A DNA stretch of 64,000 nucleotides from Kalaharituber pfeilii (taxonomy: Eukaryota; Ascomycota; Pezizomycetes; Pezizales; Pezizaceae): contig WHUZ01000031.1 of the NCBI GenBank assembly GCA_015179045.1, positions 124,001-188,000 of the forward strand, read 5' to 3'. The position numbers and the translations under genes are program-made. Positions 1 through 13,500 of this stretch are shown in pieces. The first letter of the stretch is position 1. The number at the start of each line of letters is the position of its first letter. The notes under the pieces were generated by a model. The model did not search any database. It was not told the origin of the DNA and saw nothing but the letters and a program-made list of their open reading frames with translations.

Positions 1-941
1 GCTTGGCAACAACGGACGAGTGGTCTGAGGAGAGCAGCGTGGGCAGCGACCGTTACATGGCCCCAGAGCAGTACGTCGGTGGCTACTCGCCTGACAAGGC
101 AGACATCTGGGCGATCGGTATCTGTCTTTTGAACATTCTGTTTGCACGAAACCCCTTTGCTATCCCAACTGAAGATGATCTCCTATTCGCGGACTTTGTT
201 CGTGATAGGGAGTCTTTATTTGACATCTTCCCAACCCTCAGCTTGGATACGTTTGAAGTCTTGAGACACTGCCTTGCACTAGACCCGGAAGACCGGAACT
301 TGAGCAATGTCCGAGAGGCCATTGAGCGTGTTGTTTTCTGGACTACTGATGATGATGATTTTCTGGATGAGTGTTGCACGGAAGATAAGGAAGTTGCTTC
401 CACCCCAGCAGCCCGTGAGCCGCTTCGCACGCCAATGCAAACACCGCATCTTGCTCAGGGTGGATATTTCCCGTGGGCCGAAGCTCTCCAGAAGACTCCT
501 CAGGAGCGTCCTTTATCGATTATCGATGATGATGATGATGGTGATGAAGCCTTGCCAGAAATGTCCAATGAAAGATGTCTCAGTGACGGGGAATATGCAA
601 GGCAGATGGGCTTCTACGTTCCAGCTCCTTCATCGTACGACTCTGGGCTCGGGGCTTCTTTCACCTCCGTTGCTATGAAATCTGGCTTCAGTAATATGCG
701 CTCCGACAATATTCCAATCAACACAACAAAGAACCCTCCAATCTCCCTCTCTAAAGCCGAACCATTTGGCTCTACGAGTTGGAGTGATTGGGTTGATGAG
801 GATGAAGAAGAAGAAGAGCGTGAGCGGGAGGAAGCTCGTAAGCATCTCAGTTGGAGTTATGAGCCTGTCGGAGCAGCTGAAGACTTTGGGGACGATGTCG
901 AGTGGATTGGGCCTTGGGAAGAGGACATCGTTGCCGTGTAA
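1..941 (+). CDS. Ran1/Ksp1-like serine/threonine protein kinase, C-terminal part (5' end outside the window)
   Basis: The reading frame is open at the window edge and ends at TAA 939-941, so only the C-terminal half of the kinase is seen. The first visible residues, LATTDEWSEESSVGSDRYMA, are what follows a DFG motif in the activation segment. Next come the MAPEQY motif (subdomain VIII), DIWAIGICLLNILFARNPF (subdomain IX) and the conserved Arg in CLALDPEDRN (subdomain XI). The ATP site and catalytic loop are outside the window. The Gly-Leu-Ala-Thr-Thr-Asp start and the Met-Ala-Pro-Glu form resemble the fungal Ran1/Pat1/Ksp1 group, which acts in nutrient and developmental signalling; that assignment is inference. 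After the kinase domain there is a disordered tail of about 190 residues with acidic runs (DDDDDGDE, DEDEEEEERE) and a Trp-rich acidic end (WIGPWEED). No intron is needed in the visible part. Confidence 0.85.
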   Translation, partial: LATTDEWSEESSVGSDRYMAPEQYVGGYSPDKADIWAIGICLLNILFARNPFAIPTEDDLLFADFVRDRESLFDIFPTLSLDTFEVLRHCLALDPEDRNLSNVREAIERVVFWTTDDDDFLDECCTEDKEVASTPAAREPLRTPMQTPHLAQGGYFPWAEALQKTPQERPLSIIDDDDDGDEALPEMSNERCLSDGEYARQMGFYVPAPSSYDSGLGASFTSVAMKSGFSNMRSDNIPINTTKNPPISLSKAEPFGSTSWSDWVDEDEEEEEREREEARKHLSWSYEPVGAAEDFGDDVEWIGPWEEDIVAV

Positions 942-3900
942 TTTATTGATGTTATCACTTAGCCTGTTGGTGTTGCTCCTTAAAATCTTTTACACAGCTT
1001 CGAACCATGAATTCAAGAAATGTTGCTTGTGGCATTTTCGGGTGCCGACATATGGGCACCGTTACCCTTTTTAGTGGCCTGGCTGTGAAACTAACACTTG
1101 GGCGCTTTTTTTTTTTTTTTTTCCTCCCATTAATCTCATTTCCACTCATCCTATTGCCATATGTATTTCAATATCTTGTCTTTCCTTATCTTCAGTTCCT
1201 TCTCTTTTGTTTCATGTTGGGTTTCTATTTTGCGGTATACGATTGGTTTTGGTGTTTGAGTGGGTGTGTTATATCAATTACGGACGGGTTTGGAGCTATT
1301 GCTTTTCTTCCTTTGCTTTTCTTTCATTATATCTTATGTATACGTCGGCGCAACTTTCAACGCGTGTCTCTTGTTGCACCATCGGTCGACTTGCGACCTC
1401 CGCATCGCAAATGCAACAATCCTCCTCACCATGTCATCATCGTCAACCTTGCTCGGAGGCTGGAATCAGGAGAAAGAAGGTTTTGAAAACGAACACAGAA
1501 AAAAAAAAAAAAAAAGAAAAGAAAAGCTGTTGGAAGCACTCTGCAAACATCCACTTGCGGTAAAAAGTGTTGAATCTTCTTGGGTTTTACACAATTTATC
1601 GTTGTGTTTGTTTAAAGTTCACTTCTCTCGTATTTTCATTACTCCCCTCTTTTTTTCGTTTTATTTCAGCTCTTCACTCAATATTTGTAGCCAGGAGACC
1701 ATGAGACAGCACGGTTAAAGAGGGGGAAATTTATCTCCAATCGAAGACACTGTTCATCATTCATTCTCTTTCCATTTCATTTGATATATGGGTGACTGCC
1801 ATTTCTTTCTATCGGTGCGGATCTTCGGATATTAGGTGGGAGGAAACTGCGGAGAGGAATTTGTTTTGCAATCTCTCGGAGTATTATGGTTAGCCTGTAT
1901 GGCAAACTTGGGCAACTTGGAGGATTTGGAACTTGTCAACATTGTGGGATTGTGGAGTGGATTGATTCTTAGGGGTGAGAATTGAGAGAGTGGAGGAGTG
2001 TTTTGTGGGTCGAGTGGTTCTCTCCAACTTATGGAGATGGATATGTGGAAACCCTTTCTGGAGGAACAAATCAAATGTACAGTGAGCTGCTGGATTGGTT
2101 CAACTACAGTGGGGTATGAATGTTTGGTCCCTGTATAGACTGGGCCAGGCACATATTCTTTCAGCGATAGAGCAATTCCTTTCATGAAAAATACAATATC
2201 TGGCTGAGCTGCTTTGGAAAGTTCGCTGTCTTCACATCGTTGTTACATATTTCTCATCTTTCAGTAGGCCTGAGGCCATCGACATTTGATTTGCGATGAT
2301 TACCATTTTTCTCAGCATTCATTTCTTGAAAGCTATCAACGGACACACCCGAGCGAAGAGGTTTACTCCTTATATGTTCGTAAGAATAAAATCCCAATTG
2401 TGAGGGATTTTTTGTACGTAGAGAAAGCAGTGCTAGAGGAATGGTGCTTGCGATTTCTGATACCTTTTAGCACTGAGGTATATGGCACAAGGGATAGAAG
2501 AATCCTTATAAGACCGCCTTGGAAACTACAACTATTTTCAACTAGCATTGGTTCTGGTTGTTGCTCTACTAGCATGTTGGGGGCCATGGAGAGACAGCCT
2601 TGGTAACTTGATTTGGCTTGTACCCACTGCACTAGTACGATAGTAACCTTGGCACGCAGGTCAACGACAACTGAAAGACAGACGGAGGGAGACGTCAAAA
2701 TGCCGCCAGCGAATCTAAAGACCCTGTTACAGTATTCGGAGGCCTGTTTGTCACAAACGGTATTACAAATCGAAACCTCTATTAAATGATTAGAGATTTT
2801 TTGTATCTTCGATGATTACTTCCTGCATAAGAGGTGAAAGTGGACTACCACTTCAGAGGAATGAGGAGGCCTTTAGCCAGGAAATTGTTATATTATCACT
2901 AGCGGTAGGATTCTTTCATGGCTATATTTGTATTGTTGACCAGCTGCTCACTGGTAATTCGAATAGATTCCGTCATTGTCATTGATGAGATTCCTCTATG
3001 ATAACCCGATACGATCTCAATGAACTCAGGAACGCGTTTGGCATTTCTTTACGATGCTGTCCGCGAAAGAAACGGCGATGCGTGATAACTTGCAAACCGG
3101 CACAACTAGCTGACTGTAGTATCTACTGGGGCTTCGATGCTACCCACGCCTTCCCTTTGGCATATTTAGGGGTCTAGGTCCTATCAATTTCAGTCTTTGT
3201 ATCACCATTCCACCAGCTACCGATTCAGCAGGAACGATCAATCTAGTACAGAATGGAATGTTATTGAGGAACGATATTCACACGCCTTCGGCCTCTATGC
3301 CATATCGATCAATCCAGATGTGCAATTAGCCAAATTATGGCTCGGTTGGAGTCTCGCGGTTGATAATTGTTGCAGGGTCAATACAAGACTGTCTGCTTCG
3401 AACCCGATAGCGAGGACATTGCTGGCAAGCATCTTGATCAGCGGTTTCTTGAGGACCCGCAGCGACCCTTGACTAGCTTCTAAAACTGGAATTTCCGGCA
3501 GGCGTTATTGACTAATATGAAGGGGCTGGAGAGCCCGTTTTTAAAACCGATTTTCTGCCAGGTTCAAACATGATGGGAGATGTAATGAACAGCCCTAAGG
3601 CTGCGGAGAGGATGGAGCACGAGCTATTCAGCAACTTGGCCATGTAGTGATTGCTTTCTTTTCCTTTTTCTTTGGCATTTCTGTGAATAGATGGCGATGG
3701 AGTTGCTGCTGTATAATAGTTTTTACACCAGAGTATCAATAGAAGGTTCTCTCTGGAACTGTGGCGCATGGCACAACATTCGCTATGACCCGGACGAGTA
3801 AGGTGAGGGACTTAATGAAAAGGAAGTCATGTTGCCCTCTTTAGGATCTTTCTTGGCGCTGGATACGAATCAAACACTCGACTAGAACTGGGATTATGGA

Positions 3901-4129
3901 AACTGGCACCCTCCCTTCTTTTCTTTCCGAACAGTTATCAATAGCACGACTCTACCACAGTGTTCGAGCAACAATCAACAATAAAGATGTTCACACCCAG
4001 CCAGAACTTGTGCGGATCCAACTGCATTTATGGGCCAATAGAAATACAGAGGTCATGCCGGGGGACTTCTGTCTGAGACACGACTCTAACATGCTAACGG
4101 TGGAGTACAAGTATGTGCATAATTTGACC

Positions 4130-4165
4130 GGATAGGATACGATCTGCATACCAGAAGCGACAGGG
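4130..4165 (+). repeat. Dispersed repeat copy related to the arm at 48753-48787
   Basis: GGATAGGATACGATCTGC is identical here and at 48753-48770. The similarity continues more weakly through AGAAGCGA-CAGGG versus GGAAGCGA-TTGGG. An inverted relative lies at 50601-50633, beyond the pogo-like transposase relic. This looks like an end fragment of one repeat family. Confidence 0.5.
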
Positions 4166-5266
4166 TTATATGGGCACCCCTCCCGCGGTCGATATCTCAC
4201 TTACATGTATGCGATGCAGAGTATCGGCTAAATTGAGTGCGCTGATTCCCAAATCTGCAGTCAAAAAAACTCAAAAAGGCTACATCTACAGCATCTACAA
4301 TTCTATGCACATCACCTCCTTGCAGGCGGCCTATATTTCGATGAACGAAGTTCAATGTCAGGCGCGAGGCAACTTTATTCCCTAATCTTTCACCTCCTTT
4401 GGTATCAGCTAGGAGACCGCCGACATCCCCAGGGTCCACGACGCCATATAAGCTCACCAGAGCTTTGCATGCTACGAAAGTACTGACGAAGATGCCATTG
4501 GAGAATATTATCACGTACACTGTCCTTCCCATTTGGCGGGCAGTTGCACTGAGACGCCGCCCGCGATGCCATTCATGTCTTCCCCGAAGACATAGATTTT
4601 GTAGTCACATTGTTGCGTTAAGTTAGTATTGACCTGTCCTGCGCCCTTAAAATGTCATGAGAGTACAGGTAGATATAGCATCACAACAAAAATTACACAC
4701 TCACGTCAGGATTGATTCCAATGACATAGTCATCAAACAAGCTATGTAAATCCACCCTCACCAACATGCAATTTTGCGGGTTATTCATTCGCCCTACATG
4801 ATCCACATCACCGAATTCATAGTCCATCTAAAAGCCTCTTGGGCTAAACCATTCTCCATATTTTTCGAGTGGCCAGATATGGGCGTCCTCATATCCTTTC
4901 CAATAGTCACGTTATGCAAATCTGTTTAGGTTAACACTCAGAACACAGCTCCCCAATCCCGAGCTCGAATTATCCGTCGAAATTCATCATCTACATGGGA
5001 ATGGGGAATCATCAGGATTTGGAATGAATGCATTAGAAATTCTTGAGAGTAATATGCAATGATAATGGGTCAAGAGTGAACCCGCCTACCACTACATTTG
5101 GTTCATTTCGTCAGGTATAGGAAAAGGTTGTGACCCTCTGAATGATCTAAAGGCATTGATATCGCGAGGTAGAATTGTAGATATTTAAATTCGGAAGCAA
5201 GTGAGGAAACGGGAAACTTCCTTATTCAGCGTGCCAAGAAAAGTCTGGTGCGAGATAGGTACGTAT

Positions 5267-5284
5267 ACTACTTAATTAAGTAGT
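5267..5284. repeat. 18-bp perfect palindrome
   Basis: ACTACTTAATTAAGTAGT reads the same on both strands. No gene is nearby, so no function is proposed. It could be a protein-binding site or a chance AT-rich palindrome. Confidence 0.6.
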
Positions 5285-7500
5285 CAACATACAGTACTTG
5301 CACATACAGGAAATAAATAGGGGAATTATTATCATTTATTAACTTAATAAAATAAAATAAGAACTCATGCGTTGTGAATGCTAAAAAGTCCTTACCACCT
5401 GTGACATGCCAGCGTATCAATGAGAGACAAATCTACGAACACAGCAGCAGAAAAAGCAGCAGTACAAGAAATAACTCTACCAATCCGTCATGGCTGATCT
5501 GATGATTTCATTATTTTACTTTTACTTTTATATCTGTTTCTACTTGCTTTTATTTTGTTACCCATTCTCTGTTCGAATATACACCTCTACTACCTGCCGC
5601 CTTGAATAACCTGAACAGGAAGGACGTCATCCCATCCACGCATGATAGCCAAATTCAATTCGTGCTACCATCGTCAAGCATGTTTTTTAAAGCAGATATA
5701 TATATATATACCCCGATATGTGAGTTTTCTTTGGAGTGTATTCTCATAGCCAGTGGCATGAATTATTTCATTTACATCCCAGCATGAAACCCCAGACACC
5801 AACAAGGATGATTTCAATTCTGCTTCCTAATGGAAGTTTTATCGGAAGTTGGGCATTGGGCAGGGAAATAATAATAAATAATAATAAAAAAAAGGAAAAA
5901 GATACGGTAAGCAAGTTCCAATCCGTGTCTCGTGGCTACCTACCCGGCGAAAAAAAAAAAAAAAGACAAGGGAATTTATGCATGGATGCGCGCGTAGAGT
6001 TCGAACCACTCGGCGGTTACAGGTGGTCGTTGAGGGCGGTTGCTCTGGTGATGCATGTAAGGAATGTATGCGGATGAGACCTCATTGGCTAGGGAAAGTT
6101 TGAGAGTTGGGGGGCAGCAGGAAGAATTCAAGAAAAAGATTAATGCAGATGCGGGCTGGAATGCATTGGGACACTTCGCAACTTATCATAATGAACTTCT
6201 TTCAGACGAGAAACATGTGGTATGATAGAAAAGAAAGATGGGTGGGGCAAGGAAAGCTCTCCGTTGGGAACAGGATAAATAAAGAGCGAAAGATATACAC
6301 TACTGCAGATGCGTCTATTAGGGCTTTCCTCTTGGCCATTTCCAGAGCGATCAATTGTTATTACCACTACCACTCCGACATTAGCCCTGGAGGTGGTGAT
6401 GATGGCGCATGGGGCGGTAGCCATAGGACGGGGTTCATGGATTTTAGGATTGGGCACGCAATAGCATGGAAGTTTGAGTTTAAAGTAAAGGAAGGACTAA
6501 GCGGAGTACAAGGTTAACTAGGTTCATTGTCAGTGGGTAACTATGTTATTTACTCAATACCTTCTGCTACCTTACTATATTCCGCGCTACTCTAGTTACA
6601 TCTATTCTTTACTCAGGCGAGGGGAGCAGTGTACGGGGCAACCCTGGGCTTGGAGATCTGAGGGGATCTGAGGTGGGGTTTATTGGGGTATGTCTCGTGC
6701 GCCGTGTGCATGGTTGTGATGGGATGGTGTTGAGGATGTATCATAGGTGGAGTGTTTTAGGATAAGTGTGTAGATTGGGGAGTTAACGATAAGTTAAATT
6801 GAGCCAGGTGGGAGTCCTGGGTCATCGTTCGTGCTTGCGGGGGTAGGAAATTGTAATTGGCGTGATGTGGAGAGGAGGGAGGGGGGCCATCTGAAGTTGA
6901 AGTCGTACCAGCAGAAGCTCTACATTTCGGTAATGACAGGGTGGGGGGGGGGGAATGCATGAATGTACGGTACCCCATTTGAAGCTGCAGCCAATATGCT
7001 GGGATTCGTGGTGGCGGTGGGGAAGGAACAAGCGAGGATGTATTGGGAACTATGTTGTTGTAGGTGTTGTGATGATGTCTTGCTGGAGCTTGGTTTGGTG
7101 ATGATCTCGATCGATAGCTCATATACACGATGTATGTTCTAGTTGATGGGGAAGTTTGAGCTTCATGTCGACGCTAGGTGGGAGAGGGGAGAGAGGAGAA
7201 GGATCGACCGATGGGAAGGAGGAAGTGTGTGGGTAGTATGGATGGGACTGTGCGGGGAGATGAGATGCTCTCGTACCCAGCATAGATGAGGAGGTTAAGC
7301 AAACGTTGAGATCTAGACCTACCTACGTAATGTCTGTGGCTAAACAGAAATGTTGGAGGATTATTAGCACGGTTTTTCTTTCGCTCGACGGAATCCACGA
7401 GGGACCGTACTTTGTGTTATATAACAAGTGCTTTTTTTGCTGTTTTTGGCGTACCGCCATGGGGCAGAAGAGGGGTGCAAGTGGGGTTATGTTAGAGAGC

Positions 7501-10500
7501 TGAAAAAGCAAGTTTTGCTTACATTTCTAAGTGGTCCCGTGGCTTCTTTTTCCATAGTTCTCGAGTCTCGAATCCTGACCTAATAGCTCTGGGCCAATTC
7601 TGTCCCAGGCATTAAGACGTCAGCCCACCCAAAAAACAAGCCGCCATGGGTCACGTTTTCTAAATTACCTTGGCCTAGAAAATGCGCATATCCTGAGGCC
7701 ACCATTCCTGTACTCAGTACGTAGCAGGTGGCCGTGACCATATCACGTTTACCGTGCAGCACAAAGCTAAGCTACAGAAAAGTAAGAGCCTAAGGGTTAT
7801 TCCGGGAGGTAACGAGATCACGCATCTATGTATTGGAAGGAATGCCCAAGGGGCTCGCAGGTGTTCGGATGCCATAGCCTAATACTGATGATAACACGGA
7901 CTGTGGCCTATGGAATTGTGAAGCTAAGGGAGATGCACTACGCAGCCGTGCTCGGATCCATTACTCTGTGACCTATTGGCTGCTGGCTTGAGGTTTACTT
8001 GGTGGGTTTAGGAGGCGGAGGAGGCCGACTAGATGATATGGCGAAGCCTAGGCAGTTCGGGCCGATGAGGGCGAAGGGCTAGTAAGATCAGTCGTCAAGA
8101 TAGTAGTGTGATCGTGTGCGCGCAGGTAAGATGGACGCGAGGCCCATCCTTACAGGCAATGTCTGAACGCTTCAAGGCCGACGGCCGATGGCCGAATGTG
8201 TGCTCTGGGCATGTCATGCATCAATATGCATCGTTCGTTAGGCAAGTTAGAGCTCTGTGTCAGTATGCCCCAATGAGAGGAAAAGCATTACCGGGATCCG
8301 CCGAGCGCCAGAGGACTTATGTACATACTTTCTGTAGTGGAATTGCATGGACGGTGGATCCCGGGCATCATGTAAAGCCATGTGTATGTTGCGTATTAGT
8401 ATTTTGTTCCTTAGTGCCACCGTTTGAAGCGTGGACATGCCGAGCTCCTCCGTGTACTCTAATGTCAGGGTGTACTCCACATACAATACTACGTGCCAGG
8501 GTGTACTTACCATATTGTCCAGCAAAATCAGCAAGGGCCAAACGTAGACTTGTGTCTGGTCAGGGTCTGGCCCAGGGGGTCCCTCGCCACAGTCCCAAGT
8601 CGTTGACGCAATTACAGCGAGGCAATCAAGTATCCGCGATGCGCTGTCCGACTTACGATGTGTATGTGTCTCATGATAGTGATTGGGGGCGGAGAGGTGG
8701 GGAGGTGTCAGGCAGGTGGTCAGGTGCTGGTCGTGGACTTCCGTATTCGGTTAGCCATGGGTTGGTGAGGCTAGTCTAGACCCGGGGTGGTATTTACTGG
8801 GGCTAGTGGTGCTAAATTGAACGGAGCTAGTGGAGCTACTAGTAGTTGGTTTAGCTCGGTGTGGGGTGCCAGCCAGGCTACAGTGTGGGTTGGCCGATTT
8901 TGGACAGTGCGGACAAGTCGACCAAAAGCCGACTGGATGAAGTAATACACGGATGTGATCTGCTGGTACCGCTGTGGTGCGTGAGAGAAATGAATGACTG
9001 GAGACCCCCAACTCGCTAGCTTGCCCGCGAATGTTATCATTACCCTGAGACGACATTCATGTTGCACCCAAATCTGTGGACATAGCTCAGTGGCATCCAG
9101 TCAATTCGCGTCGATCTCAACATTATTCAGAAAATACCATCATCAAGCACTAGGACTCAATGCACGAAGCTCAGTATCACTTATTCACAGGCCCGAATAT
9201 CTTGAATGGAACAATTTAAACCATCCTGAATACAGCCTTGCGCTGCGGCATGAGAGCCATACGAGGCTCGAAGATACTCGTTCTCTTTCCTGAACTACCT
9301 CACGAGAGACATTGGAACTCCTAGAAGTCGAGGCATACAGCAAAAAACAAAGAGGCAGGAAAATAGTAGAAATAAATGTCTCTACATACCCAAGCCTTTT
9401 TGCCGCGATCTCCCTGGACTTCAGAACATGAATGTGAATCAGGAATGATACCACATCGGTAAGGTGTCATCTTAATCTGCCTTACACAATTCATCTATTG
9501 ATATTTTTCCTTCCTCCTTCTATATACAGTCAATGTTCGTCTGAGGCTACTGGTGAGCAAATATCTTGCCCCAAGTTTTCGATGACCAATGATCAGATTT
9601 GGCAGAACTTGCATACGCGATGGTACGCCTATTTTGTGAATAGCCTTGAAACCTTCTCTGCGATGATTGAGCTTAAAGCTCTTCGATCTGGGTGCCTTGG
9701 TCTAGGTCTCACTGTTGCTAGGCTGGAACAGCTATCGATCAATCTCAGCCTTGGTCTCCAACTTCAATTTGATTGGATGCGAGGACGTACTAATAGCAAC
9801 AATCCAGCCATATATGAATGAACGAACTTGGCGGCAGAGGGGCGCCTTGTCTTTACGATTGTGGATAAAGAAATGCTAAACTGAGCCCACACCCACTTGG
9901 AATCGTTGTGATGGCCATATGTCGAAATTGTTCTTCGTCAACACAGCCTCTCTGCCGAAGGCAGAATTATTTGAGGCTATTGACATCATGCTTGAAATCA
10001 ATGTGGCAAGACAATTTGCTTATAAATATGCAATGATCGACGATGCTGGATACGGGAAATAGCACCGCCCCATCGTGATGGAATTTTTAGAAACTGAGTA
10101 CATTTCGCATGCTCTGGCTTGTGTTTGCTTTGTTTCCCTCGGGTGATTTGCCGTCCCTCAGTGATTCACTTCGATACTCTTGAACTCAATGCAATCGAGG
10201 AAAAAAGAAAAACCCTTCATTTAGTGCTTTAAACAGCGATCGATTGTATATTAAAGTCTCAGCATAAGCCTCAGTCCTGTTGATCTCTCCCTAAGTATAT
10301 CCAATGTTCAGCGAATGCTACTGTCTAAGTGTCCTCTAGGAGTACAACAGGTTCATGAGAACAGAATTGCACAAAGTCACATTGGTTTACAGAGAGTTAA
10401 GTGAATTCGTTCTTGCTGGCCGCTAGAACGTGTTTCTGATTCGTTCCAGGCAAATTATATTTGGTTGACTGCACTAACCAATCACCATGCAAGAAAATAT

Positions 10501-13500
10501 AAGAAACATTGATACTATACAAACTGTCCTTGAGCTATAACTGTGGCTAATGCCATAAGCCTGCAAGTTTCTACAGGTAGCATATTGAGACTTCAAGAGC
10601 AAAGAAAGAGCATGCTAGATGTTTGGGGGATAGATTCAAATCTCGCTTTTATCAACGAAACAGAGTCCATGATTCTTTTCGTTTTCAGTGCTCCTACATT
10701 TCCTGTCATACATCATTTGTATTATTGTATAAGCGTGAAGTGATGGAGCTGCCCTAGTTCTTTATCAGATAATGGCATGCTCTGCTTACCTTAGAATGCC
10801 CCGTTGTGTCCATGATATGTGGGGTGTAGCATGGGCTGTATGCATCATTTGCACGGTACACTGTCACAAGTATCCACATATATGGAGAGCAGTGCGAGAG
10901 CTGGTGTGTGCAGAGGACATGTATATTTTCATGTTGGAAAGGAAGGAGTATTAGTGTATGTAGAGATGATTCTGGCTAATGAGGTCCCCATCCGGGAGGC
11001 GGCTTATTGAAATTTGTATTAAACTCAATATCATCCTAAAACAGTACAACTACCCCCGCTAATACATACACATAATCTTTACTATATAGAACTCTCTCAT
11101 TCTAAACTCCATATGCTGCACATCCATATCAGCACTTGTGTATTACTTATCCAACAAATTGTCATCCTGGATTTGGGCAGCATGCAGATCGGCGGTATAT
11201 TGTGTCGAAGGACATCGTCATATAAACGTTTATGCCACGTGACTGGTCCATTTCATTAATTTCGCAGTTCAGGGTAAGGTAATTGATATTGCCCAAGCTT
11301 TTGAAAATGAAGCGTTACCTGAGCCTGTTTAGTCCCGCTGTTTGAAAACAGAAAACGGAACACCCTCAGTCAATGTAAATAGTACTAGGTCTCCCGAAAT
11401 ATAAATGGCGGTTGATGCAGCTATACTGATGGTGGGGTACTTTTGTTGGTAACCAACGGAGTTATGAGGGTAACATTTTCGTAGTACTGAACGTACAACA
11501 GAATTGGCAATTCAAACGTTGAGAGGAAGATTTCTATTGTAGGAGGTGTGCGGTTTTTCACATTCTGGCTCTAGTGGGTACAGAAACTGTGACTACATAT
11601 GCCTCTCTCAGTGTCTTTCTTTCCTGCCACCGCAGTTTCTATTTCCGTCTTTTGCAATGCCACAGCACCTTCTTCTGCGCAATCAGTCGCAACATAACTC
11701 TTCTATATGAAACTTCTCACAAACAAGAAAATCTAAACCTGCTAGAAATTGATTATTACCATCTCCAGCTGTTGTCTCGCTTTGCCGCCACAGCTTAAGA
11801 GCCATTAGCTATTTCAGATGCTGAAGGACTCTGTCATCTATCCTTCGCTACATTGACCTTGGCGTCACATCTCATGCGCCAGAAACGCACTATGCAACTG
11901 GAAAACAACGCCTTCAATGTGGCGCGATCCAATCCAAGTTACAAATATTCAAATGCACCCCTGCAGCTCTGTTTTTCCTTGGGAATACGGTCCTGTTTCA
12001 ATCTTCGCCATCATGCCATTCCCTGGAAGGGGACATAATGCTCGAAACAGGTCATCAGGTTCTTTTGTATTCGCAAGCTGATACTGCACTGACGGGAGCT
12101 TTTCAGAGACGACATGTAGATCTATGACAAGCAGGTCCAACCTTCTATCGGTTTGATCCCATACACTAACAGGACCCATATCCAGTGATCTTGTAGTTGT
12201 GTTTTGGCCAGTATTACTACATGCATTGTTATCTGACGAACCTGTATACGGACATCCCAGGTTCATCTGAACAAGCCACTGACTAGAATCCACATAAATA
12301 CAACACGACACAATGTGACTTCATTCCAATGTGCGTAATTACGCAGCCCAATTTTGTTTCTATCCATAGATCTTATCTTAACATGGAAGCAAATTACCCG
12401 CTTTCATTGTACCCAATCATGCGTCTTTCTCTCTGGGAAGTATTTGACTCTTGGTTCTATCAAAGAATTGGGCAATTTCTACCCCCAGAGCTGCCCGACG
12501 GCACCAAGATAACCGTGAAAGCACACCTGCTAGCCAGTTAGCACCAAGAAAGCGTTGATGTAAAGGGATCGCCAGGTTGTACCTACCTGCCAAGACACGG
12601 CCAAGGTGCCATCCCAAACTGATCGGCCGCAACATAAGGTTAACTAACATGCTGCCGCCGCAGCTGCACTGCGTTAGCTAGCAAGTCATGCCAATTTGCA
12701 GCTAGCTTCGTCCAATGCAGGTTATGGTACAGTTAGATGAACTTAGTGAGAAGAATACCAAATCTAGAGCAGCGGGGAAGGAGCCTCGTGGCATGGCACA
12801 GAAGACGCACGCAGTGAGAATGAGGTGACGTGAGCTGTAGTACGTGAGAGTTTGGGCCGGGAAGTGTGCGCGCTGGTAATCTGTAGGTTGGATATAAGGG
12901 ATGATGGCCACCGAGCACAGAGAGCTTCAACCAAATATATAGCTTCCTACCCACAAAACCTCGCCTTCCAAGCCTTCTAGTTTTCACGATTTAGATGATG
13001 CTACAGACAGGCTGCACAGCTATGCAATCCCCACTCCCCACTGCCTGCTCTGCAGCTGAAGTCTGAGAACGAGGCATCTCTGCTCTAATTATGAACCATC
13101 ACTCTCGGAACTCTCTTTCTACAGACACACACTACCGATATCAATCAAGGACTAGAAAAGCTGGAATCAAGCCGCACTAGGGATTCTCGATCCTATTGCT
13201 GAGAAATATGATGCTAGGGGACTAAGGCATTTCCCGCTTCTCAATCAGAAAATATCTGTGCCCTATTCTAACTTTTCAATTGCTGCAGCGGAAGTGTCAC
13301 AGTTATACAGGTTGCCTGCTATCACGGACTTGGAATGACTGCCAACTTCTCCATTGCCACGGATCTCACGTAAATCCAAAGTAACTAACATTCGTTCTTC
13401 GGAATCACAATGCTAACGATGGAACTTTATAGTACCGCGAAAGTCCATACACTGGTGCTATCATACCGCTGCTGCAGTTAGACCCGATGTCATACAGAGC

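Larger units (their letters stand above)
942..7500. other. Gene-poor stretch after the kinase gene
   Basis: I find no convincing gene. The first few hundred bases are probably 3' UTR and T-rich spacer (T run near 1106-1121, A run near 1500-1515). The rest has only short unrelated ORFs. Recognisable items are a dispersed repeat copy at 4130-4165, an 18-bp palindrome at 5267-5284, a short (TA)n run at about 5696-5711, an ATAAT-rich patch near 5868-5891, and a poly-A run at about 5950-5964. Confidence 0.6.

Noticed and set aside
5995..6025. Possible tRNA T-arm (minus strand GTGGTTCGAACTC)
   Set aside because: No matching acceptor stem, D-arm or anticodon arm upstream; the match is only a short self-complementary TTCGAA.
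8108..8779. 223-codon ORF on the plus strand
   Set aside because: It starts at GTG, has an unusually Cys/Arg/Pro-rich random-looking composition, no domain and no exon-like borders; probably a chance open frame.
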